From JBELHJ01 sp042091495 (GTDB lineage Bacteria; Bacteroidota; Bacteroidia; Flavobacteriales; Flavobacteriaceae): a stretch of 60,070 nucleotides of DNA. A model generated the notes under the pieces. That model was not told the origin of the DNA and searched no databases. It saw nothing but the letters and a program-made list of their open reading frames with translations. The stretch covers positions 1-60,070 of the forward strand of contig JBELHJ010000010.1 in NCBI GenBank assembly GCA_042091495.1, written 5' to 3'. The position numbers were made by a program, and so were the translations under genes. Positions within the stretch are counted from its first letter, which is position 1. The number at the start of each line of letters is the position of its first letter. Shown here one piece after another: positions 52,101 through 59,935 of this stretch.

Positions 52101-53482
52101 TTAAAAATATAATTGCCCAATTCACCATTTAGAGAAATAGAATTGTAAGTATAGTTATTGAAACCTAATAAATCAATTTCTCCCTTTATTTTAGTTTGAA
52201 TAGTTTCTAATGAAAAACCTTCTCCGTCAAGAGTTAAATCCATAGTAGCTTTATCAAATATTGGGTTTTCAATAAATTCACCTAAATTAAAATTTTCAAT
52301 TGACACGTCCCCTTTGTATGAAGTTTCAAAATTATCATTAAGATGATTCATTAATATATTAGATTCAATACTACCTAATTTTGTGTCTGTGATAGCTATA
52401 ACCTCAAGAGCATTCTTAGTAATTTTAGCATCACCCCTAAGATTAAAATCTCCAAGTTTACTAAGTAAATTTGGTAAAGATCTTCCTAAAATATTTGGCA
52501 TAAGACGACTTAAACCCTTATAGTTTGTGGTTAATCTTTTAAATTTTCCTGATAGACTAAATTCTTCATCATTAAATAGGTTTTTTAAATTTAAATCACC
52601 GTCAACTTTTGTGTTAACGGATGAGGACATTCTTAATCCTGAAATAATAAAATCATTTAATGTGCCATTAAAACGAAATGCTAAATTTACTTTTTCATTT
52701 GAACCAAATTCGTCATAAAGTAAATTAACCTCATTCAATTTTATACTAGAAGATCGTATTTGAGCTTCAATATTAACATTATTAGAAAAATTACTTAGTT
52801 TATGATCTTTGTATTTGAAATACAAATCACCCTCCAATGTAGAGGATTTAGTTTCAAGAAATAAATCATTAAAACTCATCAAATCATCTGAATAGGTGAA
52901 ATTTGTTTTAAATACTTTTAATTTTATACCTCTAGGATCATTAAAACTCATGTGGTTTAGTCGAGTCGTAATATCAGAGTCAATTATTATAAAATTTGTA
53001 GCATTTAAATTTAGATTATCAAACATCAAAACATCAGAGTTTTGTTTATTAAAATCTTTAAGATGAAATCTAGATTTATCAATATGAAGTTCACTTGAAG
53101 TTAAACTAAACGATGAATTATCTTGTTTAGGATTATCAGAGTTAAAACTTTCAATAAACACATCAAGATTGGATTGTGTCTCTTCCTTGTATGTGATCAT
53201 GTTGAAATACAACCCATTTATATCTACAGCGCCAAACCGCAGCTTTTCATTAAAGAGATTTTTAAAATTTAATATAGAAGTTTTAAGAGATGATGAATAT
53301 ATAAGTGTATCATTTTTATGATCTTTGACGAGTACATTTCTTAAACGAAAGTCGCCATTAATTTTCAGGTCTATCCTTTCAACATTTATATTTGTATTAA
53401 ATTCTGTATTTATTTTTGATGTAACCTTTTTTGCAATTGAGGTCTGGACAGAAGGAATAGAAAGTATCAAGAAAATTATCAC
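49196..53482 (-). CDS. tamB: TamB-like translocation/assembly module protein (N-terminus uncertain)
   Basis: A protein of about 1430-1460 residues: N-terminal membrane anchor, very long beta-helix-like AsmA/TamB repeat region (DIEA/DFN-rich strands), and a C-terminal DUF490 domain with LRTQITDRVIVNGKVGVPVG. TamB bridges inner and outer membranes, carrying phospholipids or helping outer-membrane protein insertion. The GTG at 53482 starts mid-anchor: codons further upstream (to 53590) stay open and encode a convincing full helix (SKLAVIVLLFF), so the real start is probably a rare ATT/ATA near 53578-53582. Divergent from tsaD, an arrangement I recall from other Flavobacteriia. Confidence 0.88.
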   Translation of the reverse strand: MIIFLILSIPSVQTSIAKKVTSKINTEFNTNINVERIDLKINGDFRLRNVLVKDHKNDTLIYSSSLKTSILNFKNLFNEKLRFGAVDINGLYFNMITYKEETQSNLDVFIESFNSDNPKQDNSSFSLTSSELHIDKSRFHLKDFNKQNSDVLMFDNLNLNATNFIIIDSDITTRLNHMSFNDPRGIKLKVFKTNFTYSDDLMSFNDLFLETKSSTLEGDLYFKYKDHKLSNFSNNVNIEAQIRSSSIKLNEVNLLYDEFGSNEKVNLAFRFNGTLNDFIISGLRMSSSVNTKVDGDLNLKNLFNDEEFSLSGKFKRLTTNYKGLSRLMPNILGRSLPNLLSKLGDFNLRGDAKITKNALEVIAITDTKLGSIESNILMNHLNDNFETSYKGDVSIENFNLGEFIENPIFDKATMDLTLDGEGFSLETIQTKIKGEIDLLGFNNYTYNSISLNGELGNYIFNGEIDVNDDNLEMAFVGLADFSDREKVFDFKAIVVDSDLKILNFTNKDEISNFNGEVLMNFRGSNLDNSTGEIEFINTNYSNENGDYYFEDFKISSQFDNDNRKVVLNSPDIIEGFLSGQFKLVEIPNIFRNSLGSLYSNFKPYKTSGSQFLNFDLNLYSKILEIFDPTIKVKSSVSLKGRVETNVKKFKLKINSSHIEFKGNSFEQLNFEIDNSNPVYNTYISLDSISTSNYKLSNFNFINAKKRDSLFFKTEFNGGRSAEDKYALNLYYTEGAKEDYVFGIKKSEILFKDNKWLINKTNDSLSKIIINPVFDSVSIGDVLMDYKDEQIKLSGVLKDSTQKDIKLSFKTVDLNKITPAINDFNFEGILDGNLQINQRKGVYFPSADMDIKDLSINSDHFGDFNLSVLGDNTLTKYEIDGSISKNEKCTLEVNGELDLNSPNQIINLDLLFDEFNLKALNPLGQGVINNIRGVATGEAKINGYLSKLNYDGRLILEDSGLGIPYLNVDYNFDKTTVIDLSKQSFILNSTKISDEHFNTEGTLSGLVSHNNFSDWELDLKINSSRLCVLNTEEDESSLYYGSAFMDGECLIYGPTNDLTIDVNARTAKGTIFKIPLKDVETFGDDSFIHFVTRKEKSDRKLGNRTNQLAVGGLDLNFNLDINQNANLEIVVDKQTGSTINGNGNGGLLFQINTNGKFEMFGDFIVNEGYYNFMYKGIIEKKFKVDEGYLSWEGEPMDARINLTAKYATQANPSILLDAPINRSIPVEVLIQLQGQLKQPEPDFDFNFPNLNSSVKSELEYRLDTKEARETQALNVLATGSFASDLNVGQQAYGTVADRVSGLINSLITDDSSVLQLGLDYESGEVSPDYKTDDRLGLTLRTQITDRVIVNGKVGVPVGGVTESVIAGDVQIDLLLNEDGSLVARFFNRENTIRNFGEEIGYTQGLGVSYNIEFDTFREFLSIIFSGKNR

Positions 53483-53565
53483 AAAAAAAAGCAGAACAAT
53501 AACTGCAAGTTTAGATACTATTTTAAAAAAATTTCTGATACTAGAATTAAGTTTTAACTTTGAAT

Positions 53566-53573
53566 CAAAATTA
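53566..53573 (-). promoter_or_regulatory. Possible -7 element near the tamB start
   Basis: Plus-strand CAAAATTA reads TAATTTTG on the minus strand, matching TAnnTTTG. If used, transcription would begin near 53560, downstream of the possible ATT start at 53578, so it bears on which start codon is real. It may also be chance in AT-rich sequence. Confidence 0.3.
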
Positions 53574-53597
53574 ACAATTATTATGCCTAATTATTAA

Positions 53598-54623
53598 ATG
53601 GCTGAAAAAAAAATTTACATTCTAGGAATTGAATCTTCGTGTGATGATACTGCTGCTTCAGTAATTTGCAATGGAAAGATTTTATCAAATATAATCGCTA
53701 CTCAAAATGTACATAGAGAATATGGTGGTGTAGTTCCTGAGTTAGCTTCAAGAGCACATCAACAAAATATAGTACCAGTTGTAGATCAAGCCATAAAAAA
53801 AGCAGGAATATCTAAAAATGATTTGAATGGAATTGCTTTTACAAAAGGACCCGGTTTAATGGGATCTTTATTAGTAGGTACTTCTTTTGCTAAATCATTA
53901 GCCTTAGGACTTAATATACCACTTATTGAGGTAAATCATATGCAAGGGCATTTATTAGCACATTTTATTGATGTTGAAGGATACGAAAAGCCTAAATTTC
54001 CATTTTTAGGAATGACTATTTCTGGCGGACATACACAAATTGTAAAAGTTGACGATTATTTTGAAATGAAAGTTATTGGAGAAACTATAGATGATGCAGT
54101 TGGTGAAGCTTATGATAAAAGTGGCAAAGTTTTAGGTTTAGGTTATCCGGCTGGACCAATTATTGATAAATTAGCTAAACTTGGTAACCCAAAGGCTTTT
54201 ACTTTCACAAAACCTAAAGTGGATGGACTGAACTTTAGTTTCTCAGGATTAAAAACAGCCATACTATATTTTATCCAAAAAGAGACTACAAAAAATCCAA
54301 ACTTCATCCAAGAAAATATTAATGATATCTGTGCTTCTATACAATACACTATCATTAATATACTAATGGATAAATTAAAAAAGGCAGTTAAAGAGACAAG
54401 AATTAGTGAAATTGCTATTGGCGGGGGTGTCTCTGCAAATTCCGGAATTCGAAGCACTTTGAAAGAAAATGAATCAAAATACAATTGGAAAACATACATT
54501 CCTAAGTTTGAATTCACTACAGATAATGCTGCAATGATTGCCATTGTGGGGTACTTGAAATTTTTAAATAACGATTTCGCCGATCAGTCTGTAACTGCTG
54601 CTGCTCGATTATCAATATCTTAG
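53598..54623 (+). CDS. tsaD: tRNA threonylcarbamoyladenosine transferase TsaD
   Basis: A 341-residue TsaD/Kae1/Qri7 protein. Motifs: ILGIESSCDDTAASV, EYGGVVPELASRAHQQN, FTKGPGLMGSLLVG and NHMQGHLLAH (metal ligands H114 and H118), GETIDDAVGEAYDKSGKVLGLGYPAGP (about 155-181), then GGGVSANSGIR and FTTDNAAMIA with the last metal-binding Asp. It transfers the threonylcarbamoyl group to A37 of ANN-decoding tRNAs with TsaB and TsaE. Essential in most bacteria. First gene of a plus-strand RNA-modification run, five bases before rsmE. Confidence 0.97.
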   Translation: MAEKKIYILGIESSCDDTAASVICNGKILSNIIATQNVHREYGGVVPELASRAHQQNIVPVVDQAIKKAGISKNDLNGIAFTKGPGLMGSLLVGTSFAKSLALGLNIPLIEVNHMQGHLLAHFIDVEGYEKPKFPFLGMTISGGHTQIVKVDDYFEMKVIGETIDDAVGEAYDKSGKVLGLGYPAGPIIDKLAKLGNPKAFTFTKPKVDGLNFSFSGLKTAILYFIQKETTKNPNFIQENINDICASIQYTIINILMDKLKKAVKETRISEIAIGGGVSANSGIRSTLKENESKYNWKTYIPKFEFTTDNAAMIAIVGYLKFLNNDFADQSVTAAARLSIS

Positions 54624-54627
54624 GATT

Positions 54628-55332
54628 ATGTTTTTATTTTTTAATGCGCAATTAACTCCTCAATCAGAAAAAGTTATTTTTTCTAGAGAAGAAAGTAAGC
54701 ATATTACAAGGGTATTAAGAAAAAAATCTGGAGATCAGCTCCAAATCACTAATGGTAATGGTAATTTATTTAACGCTAAAATCAGTGATGATAACCCTAA
54801 TAAATGTGAGGCGCTAATTGAAAATTTTCATTTTTTTGAGAAATCAAATTTTTATACTCACATTGCAATTGCTCCCACTAAAAACAATGATCGCCTAGAA
54901 TGGTTTCTTGAGAAGGCTACAGAAATTGGAATAAATGAAATTACGCCTATAATTTGTAAAAACAGCGAACGTAAAACTATTAAATCTGAAAGGCTAATTA
55001 AGATTATGATTTCAGCGATGAAACAATCTGTAGATTATTATCTTCCCATTCTTAATAATGCTATAAATTTTAGCGATTTTATTCAAAAACCCTCAAATTG
55101 TAAAAAATTTATAGCGCATTGCGAGGATTCCAAAAAATTAAGTTTTTTTGAAATGATTGGCAAAAAGGAATCTATTTTAATATTAATTGGTCCTGAAGGT
55201 GATTTTGATTCTTCTGAGATAGAGATGGCCAAAAAAAATGGTTTTAAACCGGTAACTCTAGGTAATAAACGTCTTAGAACTGAAACTGCAGCCATAGTGG
55301 CTACTCATACAATTTCATTAAAGAATGAATAA
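54628..55332 (+). CDS. rsmE: 16S rRNA (uracil(1498)-N3)-methyltransferase RsmE
   Basis: A 234-residue SPOUT methyltransferase. N-terminal PUA-like domain (HITRVLRKKSGDQLQITNG), then the knotted catalytic domain: IAPTKNNDRLEWFLEKATEIG (about 86-106), KNSERKTIKSERL, and the SAM knot LILIGPEGDFDSSEIEMA followed by LGNKRLRTETAAI. It methylates U1498 of 16S rRNA. Four bases after tsaD and overlapping the DUF4159 gene by eight bases, so co-transcribed with both. Confidence 0.95.
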   Translation: MFLFFNAQLTPQSEKVIFSREESKHITRVLRKKSGDQLQITNGNGNLFNAKISDDNPNKCEALIENFHFFEKSNFYTHIAIAPTKNNDRLEWFLEKATEIGINEITPIICKNSERKTIKSERLIKIMISAMKQSVDYYLPILNNAINFSDFIQKPSNCKKFIAHCEDSKKLSFFEMIGKKESILILIGPEGDFDSSEIEMAKKNGFKPVTLGNKRLRTETAAIVATHTISLKNE

Positions 55333-55975
55333 ATTTTGTGTTGTAATTAATTGCCTATTAATATTAAGTTTTACTAATATTAACGCCCAGGAAATCGCTG
55401 TTTTAAAATATCAAGGTGGTGGAGATTGGTACAGCAATCCAACAGCTTTAACAAATCTTATATCGTATTGTAATTCTACAATTAATACAAAAATTGATAA
55501 AACTTATGAAGTGATTGAAGCAGATGATTTAAACTTGAACGAGTACCCGTATGTTCATATCACTGGCCATGGAAACATTGTATTTAATGACTATGAAGTT
55601 ATGAATTTAAGACGATATCTATTATCTGGTGGATTTATTCATGTTGATGATAACTACGGACTTAAGCCATATATTGAAAGGGAATTAACCAAAATATTTC
55701 CAGAAAAAAACCTTATTGAACTTCCTAACAACCATCCAATTTATAATAATGTTTTTTCATTTCCAGATGGGCTTCCTAAAATTCATGAACACGACAATAA
55801 AAAACCTATAGCTAAAGGTTTATTTGATAGTGATCGATTAATATTACTCTTTACTTATGAAACAGATCTTGGTGACGGCTGGGAAGACCAAGAAGTTCAT
55901 AATGACCCTGAATATATTCGTTTAAAAGCACTACAAATGGGTGCAAATATTATTAAATACGTATTTAATAACTAA
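55325..55975 (+). CDS. Exported DUF4159 protein
   Basis: A 216-residue protein with a signal peptide (KFCVVINCLLILSFTNINAQ) and a DUF4159 fold: AVLKYQGGGDWYSNPTALTNL, YVHITGHGNIVFNDYEV, LLSGGFIHVDDNYG, LPNNHPIYNNVF and VHNDPEYIRLKALQMGANI. DUF4159 resembles a class I glutamine amidotransferase-like flavodoxin fold but without the usual Cys-His-Glu; substrate unknown. Periplasmic. ATG overlaps rsmE; one base separates its stop from the TrmH gene. Function remains unknown in my recall, but the coupling to tsaD-rsmE-trmH is tight. Confidence 0.82.
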   Translation: MNKFCVVINCLLILSFTNINAQEIAVLKYQGGGDWYSNPTALTNLISYCNSTINTKIDKTYEVIEADDLNLNEYPYVHITGHGNIVFNDYEVMNLRRYLLSGGFIHVDDNYGLKPYIERELTKIFPEKNLIELPNNHPIYNNVFSFPDGLPKIHEHDNKKPIAKGLFDSDRLILLFTYETDLGDGWEDQEVHNDPEYIRLKALQMGANIIKYVFNN

Positions 55976-55976
55976 T

Positions 55977-56483
55977 ATGCAGTTATCACATAACGATAAT
56001 AGATTTACAAGTAAAAAACATCCAATAGTTATAGTATGTGATAATATAAATAACGCACCAAACCTTGGAAGTATTCTAAGATTAGCAGATGCATTCAACG
56101 TCCAAGAAGTCAGATTTTGTGGTGAAAACATTCCAATTGGAAAAAGAATGCAAAAAACATCGAGATCTTCAGAAAAATATGTTGTTTTTAGTAATCCAGA
56201 TAGTGCATTAAACGAAATGCAAAAATTCAAAAACAGTAATTATAAGATAATTGCTCTTGAAATAACCAATAATAGTCATCCTATTTCCAAAATATCTTTA
56301 AATTCAAATCAGTCTGTAGTTTTAATTTTAGGTGATGAAAATTACGGTATTTCAGAAGAAATTTTATTAATTTCAGATGTGATTACACATATAGATATGT
56401 TTGGCAATAACTCCAGTATGAATGTAGCTAGTGCTGCAGCAATCGCTCTTTATGAAATCACAAAACAACAAAACAATCAATAA
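55977..56483 (+). CDS. TrmH/SpoU-family RNA methyltransferase
   Basis: A 168-residue SPOUT methyltransferase reduced to the catalytic domain. Motif 1: VIVCDNINNAPNLGSILRLADAF (about 17-39); motif 2: VVLILGDENYGISEEIL; motif 3: HIDMFGNNSSMNVASAAAIALYE. It would 2'-O-methylate a tRNA or rRNA ribose; the target cannot be deduced, and TrmH- or TrmL-like roles are both possible. I choose ATG 55977 rather than an earlier in-frame codon at 55941, which lies inside the DUF4159 gene. Confidence 0.86.
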   Translation: MQLSHNDNRFTSKKHPIVIVCDNINNAPNLGSILRLADAFNVQEVRFCGENIPIGKRMQKTSRSSEKYVVFSNPDSALNEMQKFKNSNYKIIALEITNNSHPISKISLNSNQSVVLILGDENYGISEEILLISDVITHIDMFGNNSSMNVASAAAIALYEITKQQNNQ

Positions 56484-56498
56484 ACTAAAATATATTAT

Positions 56499-57581
56499 AT
56501 GAATTCAAGGCTCATTGCAAATGGTATTTTAAGGGCAATAGCAATTATTACAGGGATTTTATGTTTACTTTTTTTAATTTCAAAAATTCAAGTTGTAATC
56601 TATTACATTGCTATCTCAGCCGTGTTATCCTTAATAGGAAAACCGATTGTTAGTTTTCTTAATAAAAAACTAAAGAATACGATTTCTGTAATTATTACGA
56701 TGTTCATTTTTGGTAGTATTTTTATTGGTATTATAGGCTTACTTATCCCTTTAGTTGTTGAACAAGGTCAAAATCTGTCACTTTTAGATATAGAAAAACT
56801 ACAAAGTAATTTTGAAGACCTGTATGTTCAAGTTCTTAATTATTTTGAAATCAATCAAACAGACGCTAAATCAGCACTAAAAAATTCCAGGCTCTTAAGT
56901 AATATTAATTTGGGGGTCATCCCTAACCTTCTTAATTCTATAATTTCTGGATTGGGCAGTTTTAGTATTGGATTATTATCAGTTTTATTTATAACATTTT
57001 TCTTTTTAAAAGACAGCAAATTATTTGAAAATAGTATCCTAGCTTTTATTGCAAACAACAGTGTAAAACGTACTCGAAATTCTTTTTCTAAAATATCCGA
57101 TCTATTGTCAAGATACTTTGTTGGACTAATGATTCAAATTTTAGTTTTATTTATTATTTACACGATTGTGTTATTAATTTTTGGTATAAATAATGCTTTT
57201 GTTATTGCGTTTATTTGTGCTTTAATGAATCTTATTCCTTATGTTGGCCCATTAATTAGTGGTTTTTTAATGATGATATTAACAATGACAAGCAATATGG
57301 GCGCTAGTTTTAGTGAGGTTGTTATTCCAAAAACAACCTATGTCATGATAGGTTTTATAATAGGTCAATTGATTGACAATTTTGTTAGTCAGCCTATAAT
57401 TTTTTCCAAAAGTGTAAAATCACATCCATTAGAAATATTTATTGTTATTATTACTTCAGGTCTTTTATTTGGAGTTATTGGTATGGTGGTGGCAATACCA
57501 ACATACACTGCTATAAAAGTTATTTTAAAGGAGTTTTTATATGATTATAAGTTTGTCCAAAAACTTACAAAAGACCTTTAA
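56499..57581 (+). CDS. AI-2E-type (PerM) membrane transporter
   Basis: A 360-residue integral membrane protein with about seven to eight helices and the family landmarks KPIVSFLNKKLKN, a periplasmic helical hairpin (about 90-145), IPYVGPLISGFLMMIL and IIGQLIDNFVSQPIIFSKSVKSHPLEIF. The family name comes from an autoinducer exporter, but most members have unknown or sodium/proton-linked roles; quorum sensing should not be inferred here. 15 bases after the TrmH gene. Its last 41 bases overlap the start used for the next gene. Confidence 0.88.
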   Translation: MNSRLIANGILRAIAIITGILCLLFLISKIQVVIYYIAISAVLSLIGKPIVSFLNKKLKNTISVIITMFIFGSIFIGIIGLLIPLVVEQGQNLSLLDIEKLQSNFEDLYVQVLNYFEINQTDAKSALKNSRLLSNINLGVIPNLLNSIISGLGSFSIGLLSVLFITFFFLKDSKLFENSILAFIANNSVKRTRNSFSKISDLLSRYFVGLMIQILVLFIIYTIVLLIFGINNAFVIAFICALMNLIPYVGPLISGFLMMILTMTSNMGASFSEVVIPKTTYVMIGFIIGQLIDNFVSQPIIFSKSVKSHPLEIFIVIITSGLLFGVIGMVVAIPTYTAIKVILKEFLYDYKFVQKLTKDL

Positions 57582-58776
57582 TATTAATTTAAATAAAAAC
57601 ATACTTAAAAAAGAAGTACAGCAATTTATTGAAGATCATATCAATACTGACATAAATAAATTGTTGTTAAAACCCTCGCCTTTTCAAAATATATCAGTTA
57701 CAGAACTTGTTAATCAGATTATTTGTAAAACTAAATCTAAAACTAAATTACCAAGTTGGTATGAAAATAAGGATATAATATATCCCACTCCTCTTAATAT
57801 AGAACAAACATCATCAGAAATTACTGCGCAATACAAAAGCGAGCTTGTTAAAGGTAAATATTTAGTTGATTTGAGTGGTGGTTTCGGTGTTGATACTTAC
57901 TATTTTTCAAAACAATTTGAAAAAGTAATACATATAGAGTATAACAATCAACTTTCAGAAATAGCGAATCACAACTTTAAGGTTCTTGGATCTAACAATA
58001 TTGAAACACACTGTGCCGATAGTTTAAAACTATTACCAAAATTAGTAGATCAAATAGACTGTATTTATGTAGATCCTTCAAGAAGACACGATTTAAAAGG
58101 AAAAGTATTTTTGTTTAATGATTGCGTCCCTAGTGTTGTTAAACATATTGAATTGTTATTCAAGGTTAGTAAAGTTATATTAATTAAATCATCACCTCTA
58201 GTTGATTTAAAGTCAGGAATTAATGAATTAAAACATGTTGCAGTCATATATATTGTAGCTGTAAAAAATGAAGTCAAAGAATTATTATGGCTTTTAGATA
58301 AAAACAATAAAAAACCTATAGAAATTGTAACTTATAATTATAAATCATCATCGTTGTCTAATGAAACGTTTAGTTTTGATTATTTACAAGAATTTCATCA
58401 AGACGTTATTTATAAAGAACCCTTAAATTTTTTATATGAACCAAATCATGCCATATTAAAATCTGGAGGATTTAAGATGGTTGCTAAGATATTTAATGTA
58501 TATAAACTTGAAAAAAACTCACACCTTTACACCTCAGATAAACTTGTTAATAATTTTCCAGGAAGGCAATTTAAAATCTTAGAAATTTTTAACTCATTAA
58601 ATAAAGATTTAAAGCAATTTAAAAACCGAAAAATTAATATAAGTACTCGAAACTTTCCAATGTCTGTTTCTGAAATTAGAAAAAAATTCAAGATACTGGA
58701 TGGCGGTGAGCTATATATATTTTTCACAACTAATCTATTGGGTTCCAAAACAGCATTACTTTGTGAGAAAGCATAA
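57541..58776 (+). CDS. THUMP-like class I SAM-dependent methyltransferase (PG_1098 family)
   Basis: A protein of about 411 residues. The N-terminal helical part (about 20-90) is typical of the PG_1098 group (KKEVQQFIEDHINTDINKLLL), followed by a Rossmann methyltransferase: VDLSGGFGVDTYYFS (about 109-123), IEYNNQLSEIA, and DCIYVDPSRRHD. A THUMP-like RNA-binding domain (about 310-410) ends it (KSGGFKMVAKIF). RNA methylation is likely; target unknown. ATG 57541 lies 41 bases inside the transporter gene. Homologous N-termini usually begin near the KNILKKEVQ stretch, so a noncanonical start near 57583 (ATT) is possible. Confidence 0.82.
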   Translation: MIISLSKNLQKTFNINLNKNILKKEVQQFIEDHINTDINKLLLKPSPFQNISVTELVNQIICKTKSKTKLPSWYENKDIIYPTPLNIEQTSSEITAQYKSELVKGKYLVDLSGGFGVDTYYFSKQFEKVIHIEYNNQLSEIANHNFKVLGSNNIETHCADSLKLLPKLVDQIDCIYVDPSRRHDLKGKVFLFNDCVPSVVKHIELLFKVSKVILIKSSPLVDLKSGINELKHVAVIYIVAVKNEVKELLWLLDKNNKKPIEIVTYNYKSSSLSNETFSFDYLQEFHQDVIYKEPLNFLYEPNHAILKSGGFKMVAKIFNVYKLEKNSHLYTSDKLVNNFPGRQFKILEIFNSLNKDLKQFKNRKINISTRNFPMSVSEIRKKFKILDGGELYIFFTTNLLGSKTALLCEKA

Positions 58777-58803
58777 AATAAGCGCCTTGAAAAGGCGCTT
58801 ATT
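58777..58803 (+). terminator. Hairpin after the THUMP-like methyltransferase
   Basis: AATAAGCGCCTT (58777-58788) pairs perfectly with AAGGCGCTTATT (58792-58803) around GAA. It begins directly after the stop codon. The U tract is poor (ATTACCAAATT), so termination may be partial or serve 3'-end stability. Confidence 0.65.
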
Positions 58804-58963
58804 ACCAAATTAACCAAATTAAATCATCCCCAAAATTGATTTAATCGCTTATCGACCAAAAGGCAGATAACTATTGTAAAAGTATTACAGTAGTTGAAAG
58901 CTTCAGTAAGGAATATCCATATTATTTTTATTATAATTCATAACTTCAAGTTTTTATAAAATC
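58804..58963 (+). other. Structured 160-base leader before the hydrolase gene
   Basis: After the terminator come two more predicted stems: ATTAAATCA (58818-58826) with TGATTTAAT (58837-58845), and 58869-58879 with 58885-58895 (11 pairs including one G-U, loop AAGTA). A direct repeat ACCAAATTA also occurs at 58804-58820. No coding frame or -7 consensus is convincing here. It may hold a structured 5' leader or small RNA. Confidence 0.3.
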
Positions 58964-59821
58964 ATGATAACTCGACTCTTAAACCAAAAGCTTAAAAGAA
59001 CCAATAAGCGAACTATTTTATTTGACTGTTATTTTAATCCAAACCAACGGGCATTACCATTAGTTATTTTCTGTCATGGTTACAAAGGTTTTAAAGATTG
59101 GGGATCATGGACATTAGTCGCTGAAGCTTTAGCCAATGAGAATATATTTTTTGTGAAGTTTAATTTTTCTCACAATGGCACTTCACTTTCACAACCTAAC
59201 GAGTTTTCAGATTTAGAAGCTTTTTCAAATAATACGTATTCCAAAGAATTAGAAGACTTAAATGATGTCATAAATCATTTTAAAAATGGAGCATGTAAAA
59301 ACAACTTGGATCTTAAAAACATCTGTTTAATAGGCCATAGTCGTGGTGGAGGCATTGTTTTACTTAACGCGTCACAAAGAAAAGATATTAGTAAAATAAT
59401 AACATGGGCTTCTGTAAGTGATTATAAAAAACGATTTAATGAAGGTTCTGAAACTTTCAATAAATGGAGAACTTTAGGAGTTAAATACATTGAAAATAAA
59501 AGAACTGGCCAACTATTGCCTCACAAATTCAATTTCTACGAAGATTTTATTAAAAACGAAAAATATTTAGATATTCAAAACGCCATTAAAAGTTTAAATC
59601 AACCTGTTTTATTAATTCATGGTGATAATGATGATGCTGTAAATATGGAAGAATCCCAATTGTTAAATAAACTTAACTTTTCCTCTCAATTAAAAATAAT
59701 TGAAGATGCAAATCATGTTTTTAATGCCAAACATCCTTGGGATAATTCTAATTTACCTGATGCCTTAAATATTGTAGTAAAGTATACTACAGAATTTATA
59801 AAACAAAAAAGCCTTACTTAA
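58964..59821 (+). CDS. Alpha/beta-hydrolase (serine esterase/peptidase-like)
   Basis: A 285-residue cytosolic hydrolase. Oxyanion segment LPLVIFCHGYKGFKDWG, nucleophile elbow IGHSRGGGIVLL with Ser126, acid in LLIHGDNDDAVNMEES, and the catalytic His in DANHVFNAKHPW. All members of the triad are present. It has no signal sequence. Resembles the dienelactone-hydrolase/BD-FAE-like group (DUF1749/cutinase-like), so the substrate is undetermined. It is alone on this strand behind a structured 187-base intergenic region, and its stop codon is part of the following terminator stem. Confidence 0.86.
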   Translation: MITRLLNQKLKRTNKRTILFDCYFNPNQRALPLVIFCHGYKGFKDWGSWTLVAEALANENIFFVKFNFSHNGTSLSQPNEFSDLEAFSNNTYSKELEDLNDVINHFKNGACKNNLDLKNICLIGHSRGGGIVLLNASQRKDISKIITWASVSDYKKRFNEGSETFNKWRTLGVKYIENKRTGQLLPHKFNFYEDFIKNEKYLDIQNAIKSLNQPVLLIHGDNDDAVNMEESQLLNKLNFSSQLKIIEDANHVFNAKHPWDNSNLPDALNIVVKYTTEFIKQKSLT

Positions 59822-59836
59822 AAAAGTAAGGCTTTT
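59807..59836. terminator. Bidirectional terminator between the hydrolase and the tRNA cluster
   Basis: AAAAGCCTTACTT (59807-59819) pairs with AAGTAAGGCTTTT (59824-59836), 13 base pairs around a four-base loop, with A/T runs on both sides. The stem includes the hydrolase stop codon region; the convergent tRNA transcript reaches it just after tRNA-Arg. Confidence 0.85.
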
Positions 59837-59837
59837 G

Positions 59838-59911
59838 TGATCGCGATAGGATTCGAACCTATGACCGTCTGCTTAGAAGGCAGATGCTCTATCCAGCTGA
59901 GCTACGCGACC
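59838..59911 (-). tRNA. tRNA-Arg (anticodon TCT)
   Basis: Read on the minus strand: acceptor GGTCGCG pairs with CGCGATC, D arm GCTC..GAGC, anticodon stem TCTGC/GCAGA with loop CTTCTAA (anticodon TCT), T arm ATAGG-TTCGAAT-CCTAT, discriminator A. 74 bases, fully paired, decoding AGA/AGG. The genomic sequence after the discriminator is CAA, so CCA is added after transcription. Confidence 0.96.
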
Positions 59912-59935
59912 TAATGACTTAAGGTCAAAAAAATG

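Noticed and set aside
55941..55976. Earlier start for the TrmH-type gene
   Set aside because: It lies inside the DUF4159 gene; ATG at 55977 is placed one base after that stop.
56499..57581. Quorum-sensing export role for the AI-2E-type protein
   Set aside because: The family name is historical; there is no luxS or signalling gene here.
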